From an uncultured Campylobacter sp. (lineage in GTDB: Bacteria; Campylobacterota; Campylobacteria; Campylobacterales; Campylobacteraceae), in assembly GCA_938036585.1 (NCBI GenBank), contig CALHQN010000328.1:1-5858 (forward strand): DNA of 5,858 nt, written 5' to 3'. The first letter of the stretch is position 1, and every line of letters starts with the position of its first letter. A model generated the notes under the pieces. It ran no database searches. It saw nothing but the letters and a program-made list of their open reading frames with translations, and had not been told where the DNA came from. The translations under genes and the position numbers were made by a program. Shown in pieces: positions 1 through 4,217 of this stretch.

Positions 1-676
1 CGTAGATCTTTTGCAATTGCTCGTAAATTTCGTTTGCGCTTACTGCGCCTTTTGATAGCACCTCGATTAGCACCTCGTTATCTTCAAGGTCTCCCCAGAT
101 CTTGCGGTAGCTGCCCTCTTTGTAGCCGTTATTTTGGCGGAATTTATTTAGCACGTTTTTGCCGATATATTTGGCAAAAAGTATGTCTAAGCTCACTCCG
201 CATTTAATCGCCACGCGAAAAAAATCGGTCAGTAGCTCGCCGATTTGCAGCTCAAAGCCGCTCGTTTCGTGGACGATGAGCTCGATGTCGTTGATGATCT
301 CGTAGATGCTGTATTCTCTGATGTCGTAGGCGTAGGAGCTAAACTCCGAAAAGCCGCTAACTGCGGTAACGTCGCTTACGAGGTGATCGATGTCCTTGTG
401 GCCGCAGTTTTGCTCCAAAATATAGCTCATCACGAAGTGCCAGATATCTACGATTTCGATCGCGATATTGTCTACGTCGGGCTTTGCTTCGATATTTTTC
501 CAGTGCTTCCACGCGAAGCTATCGATGAGCTCAGCGCACTCCATATAGATGCAGCGCTTCCAGTTGATCAGTTTGCCGTTTTTAGTGTAGCCGTCCTCCC
601 AGCCTGCGCCGTTGGTTTCGTCGTTTAGGCGCTGCTGCATCAAAAACATCTCTTTTACTTTTTTATAATTTTCCAT
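1..676 (-). CDS. dut: Dimeric dUTP diphosphatase (dUTPase), C-terminus cut by window edge
   Basis: Hydrolyses dUTP (and dUDP) to dUMP and pyrophosphate or phosphate in the cytoplasm, keeping uracil out of DNA and supplying dUMP for thymidylate synthesis. Read on the minus strand from ATG at 676-674, 225 codons stay open to the window edge. The C. jejuni enzyme is about 229 residues, so only a few residues are missing. It belongs to the all-alpha dimeric (MazG-like) family, not the trimeric beta-fold one. The metal-binding pairs are visible: E46 and E49 in YMECAELIDSF, then E74 and D77 in EIVDIWHF. Other family hallmarks are QQRLNDETNG (14-23), the W-rich stretch WKHW (56-59), and KNVLNKFRQNNGYKEGSY (173-190), which contacts nucleotide. 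The start is fixed by AGGAGA at 686-681, five bases upstream, and by N-terminal similarity to the C. jejuni protein. It is divergent from the YhbP-like gene. Family identity is recalled, not searched, but the match is strong. Confidence 0.95.
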   Translation of the reverse strand, partial: MENYKKVKEMFLMQQRLNDETNGAGWEDGYTKNGKLINWKRCIYMECAELIDSFAWKHWKNIEAKPDVDNIAIEIVDIWHFVMSYILEQNCGHKDIDHLVSDVTAVSGFSEFSSYAYDIREYSIYEIINDIELIVHETSGFELQIGELLTDFFRVAIKCGVSLDILFAKYIGKNVLNKFRQNNGYKEGSYRKIWGDLEDNEVLIEVLSKGAVSANEIYEQLQKIY

Positions 677-701
677 CTTTTCTCCTAAAATTTAGCGCAT
701 A

Positions 702-707
702 ATTATA
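702..707 (-). promoter_or_regulatory. Predicted dut promoter -10 box
   Basis: On the minus strand the sequence reads GGC-TATAAT-TATG, a perfect -10 hexamer about 26 bases before the dut start codon. Upstream on that strand lies a pyrimidine-rich run (GATTTTCTTTTATC). This fits the Campylobacter housekeeping promoter, which relies on a T-rich upstream region instead of a conserved -35. The predicted transcript start is near 695, giving a leader of about 20 nt that holds just the ribosome site. Inferred from sequence only. Confidence 0.65.
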
Positions 708-728
708 GCCGATAAAAGAAAATCATTG

Positions 729-734
729 TATAAT
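729..734 (+). promoter_or_regulatory. Predicted -10 box for the YhbP-like gene
   Basis: A perfect TATAAT lies 22 bases upstream of the ATG at 757, preceded by the A/T-rich run AAAAGAAAATCATTG. No -35 match is seen at the expected distance. The predicted start near 741 leaves a very short leader carrying AAGGAA (744-749) as the ribosome site. The box lies where the -35 contact of the divergent dut promoter should fall, so the two promoters share DNA. Confidence 0.6.
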
Positions 735-756
735 TGGAGCAAAAAGGAATTTTGAG

Positions 757-1170
757 ATGAAACGGGATTGCGACAAATTCGGCGATTTTTTAAGCAAGAT
801 GAAACTCCTTTCGCTTGCGGTGCTGAGGGATAATCTGCCCTATTGTTTCAGCGCGTTTTACGCCTACGATGCGCAAAATAAAGAGCTCATCATCTCAAGC
901 TCCTCAGATACGCAGCACATCAAGGCGATCTTTTCAAATAGGCACGTCTCGGGCACGATCGCGCTGGATACGAAGTTTGTAGCGCGCATCAAGGGGATTC
1001 AGTTCACCGGGCAGATCCGCAGCGCCGACGAGCGTGCCGCAACGCTATATCTTAAGCGCTTTCCGTTCGCGCGCGCGATGGAAGCGGAATTTTATACGAT
1101 CAGACTTGATTGGATGAAGCTAACCGACAACACTCTAACCTTCGGCAAGAAGCTAATCTGGGAGCGGTAG
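757..1170 (+). CDS. yhbP: YhbP/UPF0306-family protein, PNPOx-like split barrel
   Basis: A 137-residue cytoplasmic protein of the YhbP (UPF0306) family, whose fold resembles the FMN-binding split barrel of pyridoxamine-phosphate oxidase. No reaction is established for the family, so a flavin-linked or ligand-binding role is only suggested by the fold. It aligns with E. coli YhbP (147 residues, recalled) along its length. Matching landmarks are FSAFYAYDAQ (31-40, like ANAFYLFDAQ), IKGIQFTGQIR (78-88), YLKRFPFARAM (98-108) and the near-identical C-terminal signature LTDNTLTFGKKLIW (122-135). There is no signal peptide or membrane segment. The start has AAGGAA 7 bases upstream and its own TATAAT. 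It is divergent from dut and convergent with the tautomerase gene, so probably transcribed alone. Family assignment is firm; biochemical role is unknown. Confidence 0.9.
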   Translation: MKRDCDKFGDFLSKMKLLSLAVLRDNLPYCFSAFYAYDAQNKELIISSSSDTQHIKAIFSNRHVSGTIALDTKFVARIKGIQFTGQIRSADERAATLYLKRFPFARAMEAEFYTIRLDWMKLTDNTLTFGKKLIWER

Positions 1171-1236
1171 GGCCGCTTCGGAGATTAATTGCTTGAATTT
1201 GCGGAATTTTAAATTTTGCTAAGCTCAAATTTTATC

Positions 1237-1317
1237 AAACGGGATTTTAAAATACGCGCGGAATTGCGGAATTTTAGCTCGCTTGATTTTTATGAAATTT
1301 AGCGTAAAATCCCGTTT
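1237..1317. repeat. 13-bp perfect inverted repeat with 55-nt spacer
   Basis: The left arm AAACGGGATTTTA (1237-1249) and right arm TAAAATCCCGTTT (1305-1317) are exact reverse complements. The spacer is long for a simple terminator hairpin but would fit a bidirectional transcription end between the convergent genes. It may also be a relic of local duplication, since neighbouring sequence is repetitive (the direct repeat at 1199-1211 and 1264-1276). The repeat is seen directly; its function is inferred. Confidence 0.5.
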
Positions 1318-1333
1318 CGATTTTATTTTGCGA

Positions 1334-1358
1334 GCGAATTTTCCGTTTAAAATTTCGC
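1334..1358. terminator. Small imperfect hairpin, possible terminator
   Basis: GCGAATTTT (1334-1342) can pair with AAAATTTCGC (1349-1358) with one bulged base and a 6-nt loop. It lies 57 bases past the tautomerase stop on the minus strand. The stem is AT-rich and lacks a following T-run on either strand, so the call is weak. Confidence 0.25.
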
Positions 1359-1414
1359 GCCGTAATTTTAAAACCTCAAGACCTTGCTTCTTAGAATTTA
1401 TCCGGCGCTTGAGC

Positions 1415-1624
1415 TTAACTCTGCCGCTCCCTGATTTCGCTTACTAACCGCCCGCCGATCGCGTAGTCGTCAGTGGATATTTCGTCTATCGTCACGACCG
1501 TGGTTTTCTCGCCCCTGCCTAGCACGGCTACGAGGGCGTCGGTTAGGTCTTTTACGAGCCTTGCTTTTTGTTCGCGACTTAGACCGCCGCGCTCTTTGGT
1601 GATTTTGACGTTTATATAGGGCAT
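1415..1624 (-). CDS. 4-oxalocrotonate tautomerase-family protein
   Basis: A 69-residue tautomerase-superfamily protein. Members use the amino-terminal proline, exposed once Met1 is removed, as a general base in keto-enol tautomerisation. They form hexamers or similar oligomers of beta-alpha-beta units. The MPYINVKIT start places Pro at position 2 as required. The amphipathic helix (about 17-35), the second strand VVTIDEI and the Y-A-I-G-G turn (54-58, like FGIGG in the Pseudomonas enzyme) follow in order. A close C. jejuni homologue (Cj0270, recalled) shares ITKE, EQK, VV-IDEI and GGK/R. No catechol meta-cleavage genes are nearby, so the physiological substrate is unknown. The equivalent of catalytic Arg39 appears to be Val. 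The start has AAGGAG at 1635-1630, five bases upstream. It is divergent from luxS and probably monocistronic. Confidence 0.88.
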   Translation of the reverse strand: MPYINVKITKERGGLSREQKARLVKDLTDALVAVLGRGEKTTVVTIDEISTDDYAIGGRLVSEIRERQS

Positions 1625-1647
1625 TAATTCTCCTTAAAATAAACGTA

Positions 1648-1653
1648 ATTGTA
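1648..1653 (-). promoter_or_regulatory. Predicted tautomerase promoter -10 box
   Basis: On the minus strand the sequence reads CGAAATTTT-GGC-TACAAT-TACG, with the hexamer TACAAT 23 bases before the ATG. Its surroundings (GGCTACAATTACG) closely resemble those of the dut -10 (GGCTATAATTATG). The T-run just upstream fits the T-rich element of Campylobacter housekeeping promoters. Predicted from sequence only. Confidence 0.55.
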
Positions 1654-1656
1654 GCC

Positions 1657-1692
1657 AAAATTTCGTCTGCGCGCCTAAAAGTGCGAAATTTT
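1657..1692. repeat. 9-bp inverted repeat between divergent promoters
   Basis: AAAATTTCG (1657-1665) and CGAAATTTT (1684-1692) are perfect reverse complements 18 bp apart. Each arm sits 3-4 bp upstream of one of the two divergent -10 boxes (tautomerase and luxS). It could be an operator for a shared regulator, or simply the same T-rich promoter element present once per promoter. Confidence 0.5.
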
Positions 1693-1696
1693 ATGT

Positions 1697-1702
1697 TAAA
1701 AT
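1697..1702 (+). promoter_or_regulatory. Predicted luxS promoter -10 box
   Basis: TAAAAT lies 28 bases upstream of the luxS start, in the context CGAAATTTT-ATGT-TAAAAT. The hexamer departs from the consensus at one position and no -35 is visible. The predicted start near 1709 gives a leader of about 20 nt with AAGGAG (1720-1725) as the ribosome site. Confidence 0.5.
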
Positions 1703-1730
1703 CGCCGTGATCTGAATTTAAGGAGAAAAT

Positions 1731-2234
1731 ATGCCATTGCTGGATAGTTTTAAAGTCGATCATACCCGCATGAATGCCCCGGGCGTGCGGCTCGCAAAGA
1801 GCATGAGCACCAAAAGCGGCGATAAAATCAGCGTCTATGATCTGCGGTTTTGTCGCCCGAATTTAGAGATCATGAGCGAGCGCGGCACCCATACGCTGGA
1901 GCATCTTTTCGCGGGATTTATGCGCGAGCATCTAAATAGCGCGGACGTCGAGATCATCGACATCTCGCCGATGGGGTGCCGCACGGGCTTTTATATGAGC
2001 GTGATCGGCACGCCCAGCGAGAGCGCCGTCGCAGCGGCGTGGAGCGCGAGCATGAAGGATATTTTGGGGGTGGGCTCTCAGGTGGATATCCCCGAGCTGA
2101 ATAAATTTCAGTGCGGCACCTTCGCGATGCACTCGCTAGCAGAAGCTAAACAGATCGCGCAAAACGTGCTAAATAAGGGTATCGGCGTGATCAAAAACGA
2201 CGAGATCGCGCTGGATCTAAATTTGATCAAATAG
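1731..2234 (+). CDS. luxS: S-ribosylhomocysteine lyase (autoinducer-2 synthesis)
   Basis: Cleaves S-ribosylhomocysteine to homocysteine and 4,5-dihydroxy-2,3-pentanedione, the precursor of the AI-2 signal. This recycles the methyl-donor by-product after Pfs removes adenine from S-adenosylhomocysteine. It is a cytoplasmic homodimeric metalloenzyme. The 167-residue length is typical. The metal site is complete: H54 and H58 in HTLEH plus C128 in FQCGTF. E57 is the general base and C83 in MGCRTGF matches catalytic Cys84. The N-terminal signature [13 protein letters not shown] (2-14) and the RFCRPN loop (39-44) are also intact, so the enzyme should be active. AAGGAG at 1720-1725 supports the ATG. 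It is divergent from the tautomerase gene; no pfs, metK or metE lies in the window. A 13-bp GC-rich hairpin follows 20 bases after the stop. Confidence 0.98.
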   Translation: MPLLDSFKVDHTRMNAPGVRLAKSMSTKSGDKISVYDLRFCRPNLEIMSERGTHTLEHLFAGFMREHLNSADVEIIDISPMGCRTGFYMSVIGTPSESAVAAAWSASMKDILGVGSQVDIPELNKFQCGTFAMHSLAEAKQIAQNVLNKGIGVIKNDEIALDLNLIK

Positions 2235-2254
2235 ATTTAAAATTTCACACCCAC

Positions 2255-2294
2255 CCAGGCGCCGTCGTTACTACTCGGCAGCGACGGCGCCTGG
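2255..2294 (+). terminator. 13-bp GC-rich hairpin after luxS, possible terminator
   Basis: The arms CCAGGCGCCGTCG (2255-2267) and CGACGGCGCCTGG (2282-2294) pair perfectly around a 14-nt loop, beginning 20 bases after the luxS stop. The stem is 11 of 13 G/C and would be very stable. No T-run follows (next bases CTCAACACCG), so it is not a textbook intrinsic terminator. It may instead protect the luxS mRNA 3' end or pause polymerase. The structure is certain; the role is inferred. Confidence 0.5.
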
Positions 2295-2353
2295 CTCAAC
2301 ACCGAACTTCAAAGCAAAATCAAAATTTAGAGGTTTAATTTATAAGTTAAGCG

Positions 2354-2418
2354 GACGGATATGCCGTCTCCAGCTAAGTTTACAAACCCGCTTGTTCAAA
2401 TTTTGTAAATTTAGCTGG
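2354..2418 (+). repeat. Tandem hairpins: 5-bp stem plus 17-bp stem
   Basis: GACGG/CCGTC (2354-2358 with 2364-2368) forms a small hairpin. One base later comes a long stem, CCAGCTAAGTTTACAAA (2370-2386) pairing with TTTGTAAATTTAGCTGG (2402-2418) around a 15-nt loop. The single imperfect pair in the long stem is G-T, which is a G-U wobble in plus-strand RNA, so that RNA would pair along all 17 positions. A TATAAG box at 2341-2346 would start a transcript about where the first hairpin begins. This is a candidate small RNA or structured leader, not a recognised RNA family. Confidence 0.55.
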
Positions 2419-2469
2419 CACGCAATTTTAGCAGCCAAAACAACCGACCTTCTTCCTGCCAACAAAGAG

Positions 2470-2488
2470 TCTCGCAGCTCGTGCGAGA
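2470..2488 (+). repeat. 7-bp perfect hairpin
   Basis: TCTCGCA (2470-2476) and TGCGAGA (2482-2488) pair perfectly around a 5-nt loop. There is no T-run after it. It lies about 145 bases before ydfG. Its role is unknown; it could belong to a ydfG leader if transcription starts upstream of it. Confidence 0.4.
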
Positions 2489-2633
2489 GAGAAACTTCCG
2501 GTGTCTTCGTATTATTTCATATGCACCAGCGTATTTCATCCGCTTCTGCGCCCCAAGAGAAAATTTCATAAATTCTAAATCCGTTTTGCGTTATCATTGC
2601 GCTAAATTTAAAATTTTACGCAAAGGGGATCAT

Positions 2634-3380
2634 ATGAAAAACACGGCATTCATCACGGGCGCTACGAGCGGCTTTGGCGAGGCGATCGCTAGGGCGCTTA
2701 GCGCGCAAGGCTATAAGATCATAGCACTCGGGCGCCGCAAGGAGCGGCTGCAAAAGCTAGCGAGCGAGCTAGGCAACACGCACATTATCGCCACGGATAT
2801 TCGCGATAAAGCTGCGGTATTTGACGCCGTAAGCGCGCTGCCTGAAAATTTCAAAGACGTCGAGGTGCTGGTAAATAACGCAGGTCTTGCGCTCGGGCTT
2901 GAGGGGATCGCGCAGACGCCCGTAGAAGATTTAGAGACGATGGTCGATACGAATATCAAGGGCGTGCTGTATTCGACCAAGGCGGTGCTGCCACTTATGA
3001 TCGCGCGCGGCAGCGGCTATATCTTCAATCTCGGCTCGACTGCGGGCGCGTGGCCCTATCCGGGCAGCCACGTTTACGGCGCGAGCAAGGCGTTTATCAA
3101 GCAGTTTAGCCGCAATATCCGCAACGACCTGCGCGGCACCGGCATCCGCGTGACGGAGATCGCTCCTGGAATCTGTAAGAGCGAGTTTAGCGAGGTGCGC
3201 TTTAAAGGCGATGTAGCGCGCGCTGCGGCCGTGTATAAGGGGATCGATGCAATCCTGCCCGAGGACATCGCGCAGATCGTGCTAAGCTGCCTAGCGATGC
3301 CGCACCGAGTAAATATCAACGTCGTAGAGGCGATGGCGACGCAGCAGAGCTGGGCGGGGCTTTTTATCGAGAAGGACTGA
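2634..3380 (+). CDS. ydfG: NADP-dependent SDR oxidoreductase, YdfG family
   Basis: A 248-residue classical short-chain dehydrogenase, cytoplasmic and probably tetrameric. It resembles E. coli YdfG over its whole length (recalled), an NADP-dependent 3-hydroxy acid dehydrogenase acting on L-allo-threonine, serine and malonic semialdehyde. The substrate here is inferred from that. Visible motifs in order: the Rossmann dinucleotide loop TGATSGFG (8-15), R34-R35 after the second strand favouring NADP, D55, NNAG (81-84), N107, then the catalytic S135, Y148 and K152 in STAGAWPYPGSHVYGASK. The tail TPVEDLETMVDTN and HRVNINVVEAM also follow YdfG. The ATG at 2634 is chosen because AAAGGGGA (2622-2629) lies just upstream and the family starts right at the Rossmann strand; an in-frame GTG at 2481 would add 51 unrelated residues. 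No co-transcribed partner is evident. Confidence 0.93.
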   Translation: MKNTAFITGATSGFGEAIARALSAQGYKIIALGRRKERLQKLASELGNTHIIATDIRDKAAVFDAVSALPENFKDVEVLVNNAGLALGLEGIAQTPVEDLETMVDTNIKGVLYSTKAVLPLMIARGSGYIFNLGSTAGAWPYPGSHVYGASKAFIKQFSRNIRNDLRGTGIRVTEIAPGICKSEFSEVRFKGDVARAAAVYKGIDAILPEDIAQIVLSCLAMPHRVNINVVEAMATQQSWAGLFIEKD

Positions 3381-3432
3381 ATTTTGGCTGTGTACGCGCG
3401 GGCGTCTGGGCGGGCTTTGCATGAAATTTAGG

Positions 3433-3476
3433 CTAAATTTTATCGCGCGAGATAGGTTTAAATTTAGAAGAATTTT
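3433..3476 (+). terminator. Possible ydfG terminator: bulged hairpin with T-run
   Basis: CTAAATTT-TATC (3433-3444) can pair with GATA (3451-3454) and AAATTTAG (3460-3467), leaving GGTTT as a bulge and GCGCGA as the loop. AATTTTT follows at 3471-3477. It lies 52 bases after the ydfG stop. The stem is AT-rich, so this is a moderate to weak prediction. Confidence 0.35.
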
Positions 3477-3662
3477 TAAAATTTCGTCTTAAATTAAAGC
3501 CGAAATTCTATCCGCAAATACCATGCTTATGCGCCTCTTACTTTTAGATGCGATCTCAATCCTCCAAAAAAATCGTATAGCAAAACGAGAATTTAGAGTT
3601 TTTATTTAAGGTTGCGTTGCGAGTTTGACGCTTGAAATTTCACTTTCGCTGCACGAAAAGAA

Positions 3663-3671
3663 TGCTAAAAT
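3663..3671 (+). promoter_or_regulatory. Predicted cupin-gene promoter (extended -10)
   Basis: TGC-TAAAAT is an extended -10 box 44 bases upstream of the cupin ATG at 3716. There is no -35 match at the normal distance. It lies inside an upstream in-frame extension of the cupin reading frame, which supports the shorter protein start at 3716. Predicted from sequence only. Confidence 0.5.
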
Positions 3672-3715
3672 TCCGCCGAAACCGCGCCGGATGCGGTGAA
3701 CTTAAAGGAGCGAAA

Positions 3716-4054
3716 ATGCAAAGAATTTTTCATATAAAAGATGCTATTTGTAGCGACGAGCGAGCCGTAAAAACGACATTTTTTACTACGGAGGCCACTT
3801 GCGGCGCGGTTTGGATCGTCAAACGCGGCCAGGTCGTAGCGCCGCATATTCACCCAGACGGCGATGACGTGTGGATTTGCTTAAGCGGACGCGGCGTGTT
3901 TTATCCGAGCAAGGGCGAGGAGGTACCGATCTGTGCGGGCGATCTAATCATTTCCAAAAGCGGAGAGTGCCACGGTATGAAAAATACGGGCGATGAGGAT
4001 TTTGTGTTTGCAAGCGTTACGGCGCCGATTCCGTGCGGCTACGAAGCGCTTTGA
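3716..4054 (+). CDS. Small single-domain cupin protein (Cupin_2-like)
   Basis: A 112-residue cytoplasmic protein that is essentially one cupin beta-barrel. Motif 1 is visible as H44-I-H46-P-DGDD-VW (44-53), ending in the turn LSGRG (56-60). Motif 2 is GDLIISKSGECHGMKN (75-90), with H86 and N90 in place but Lys where proline is usual. H44, H46 and H86 could bind a metal, with D50 or D51 in place of the usual Glu. Small cupins of this kind include sugar isomerases, dioxygenases and sensors, so no reaction can be named. Six cysteines (12, 29, 55, 73, 85, 107) are many for its size. The start at 3716 has AAAGGAG (3704-3710) five bases upstream; an in-frame ATG at 3632 would add 28 basic residues unlike a cupin and lies ahead of the predicted promoter. 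Probably monocistronic. Confidence 0.85.
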   Translation: MQRIFHIKDAICSDERAVKTTFFTTEATCGAVWIVKRGQVVAPHIHPDGDDVWICLSGRGVFYPSKGEEVPICAGDLIISKSGECHGMKNTGDEDFVFASVTAPIPCGYEAL

Positions 4055-4165
4055 ATTAAAATTTGCCAGAGATTTTGTGGTATTCGCAAAATAAATTAGC
4101 GTCGCAAAAAGTTGAATCAGAATTTGTCCGTAGCGTTAAATTTCATAAATTTAGCCGCGCTTTTG

Positions 4166-4171
4166 TACAAT
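4166..4171 (+). promoter_or_regulatory. Predicted promoter of the DKNYY-protein gene
   Basis: CTTTTG-TACAAT-TTC resembles a Campylobacter housekeeping promoter, with a T-run directly before the -10 hexamer. It is 46 bases upstream of the chosen ATG (4218). A start near 4178 gives a leader of about 40 nt. No -35 is seen. Confidence 0.55.
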
Positions 4172-4217
4172 TTCAAATGCCGCGCAATCTGCGGTGAGAT
4201 TAAATTTGAGGCAAAAG

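Larger units (their letters stand above)
1171..1414. other. Convergent intergenic region, AT-rich with repeats
   Basis: This 244-bp gap lies between two genes that end facing each other, so it probably holds terminators for both. No gene is seen. It contains a 13-bp perfect inverted repeat (1237-1249 with 1305-1317), a 13-bp direct repeat (TTGCGGAATTTTA at 1199-1211 and 1264-1276) and a small hairpin (1334-1358). None has the classic GC-stem followed by a T-run, so which element stops transcription is unclear. Confidence 0.6.
2235..2633. other. luxS-ydfG intergenic region, structured and non-coding
   Basis: A 399-bp gap between two genes on the same strand. No convincing gene is seen: the frame open upstream of ydfG encodes an unrelated-looking Arg/Phe-rich stretch with no ribosome site. 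It holds three clear hairpins (2255-2294, 2354-2418 as a double stem, 2470-2488). A TATAAG box lies at 2341-2346, and a weak TATCAT box at 2592-2597 might serve ydfG. The density of perfect stems is unlike the other gaps here, so part of it may be transcribed as a small RNA or a long leader. Confidence 0.6.
3381..3715. other. ydfG-cupin intergenic region
   Basis: A 335-bp gap without a supportable gene. The first part (3433-3480) holds a bulged hairpin followed by a T-run, a candidate ydfG terminator. The last 60 bases hold a promoter-like box and the ribosome site for the cupin gene. Between about 3485 and 3620 I see only AT-rich sequence and a 28-codon open frame starting at 3523 without a ribosome site. 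Confidence 0.6.

Noticed and set aside
245..628. 127-codon plus-strand open frame
   Set aside because: It lies entirely antisense to dut, whose protein is clearly recognisable; the acidic Val/Asp-rich translation looks like an antisense shadow and has no ribosome site.
1470..1763. 97-codon minus-strand open frame
   Set aside because: Overlaps the tautomerase gene in another frame and the luxS start; the Arg-rich product has no support.
2370..2418. tRNA, because GTTCAAAT (2394-2401) looks like a T-loop
   Set aside because: The flanking bases do not form a T-stem and no acceptor, D or anticodon arms can be drawn; the sequence is the loop of a long hairpin.
2370..2418. Terminal inverted repeats of a tiny mobile element or a dif/XerH site
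   Set aside because: No flanking target duplication is seen, and the spacing and sequence do not resemble the epsilonproteobacterial dif sites I recall.
2481..2633. GTG start giving a 51-residue N-terminal extension of the YdfG-like protein
   Set aside because: The extension is unrelated to SDRs, contains a hairpin sequence at its beginning and has no ribosome site; ATG at 2634 has one and fits the family start.
3523..3609. 28-codon small open frame (starts MLMRLLLLDAIS)
   Set aside because: Leucine-rich start is eye-catching, but there is no ribosome site or promoter and the length is expected by chance.
3632..3715. 28-residue upstream extension of the cupin
   Set aside because: It spans the predicted promoter, lacks a ribosome site and is basic and uncupin-like.
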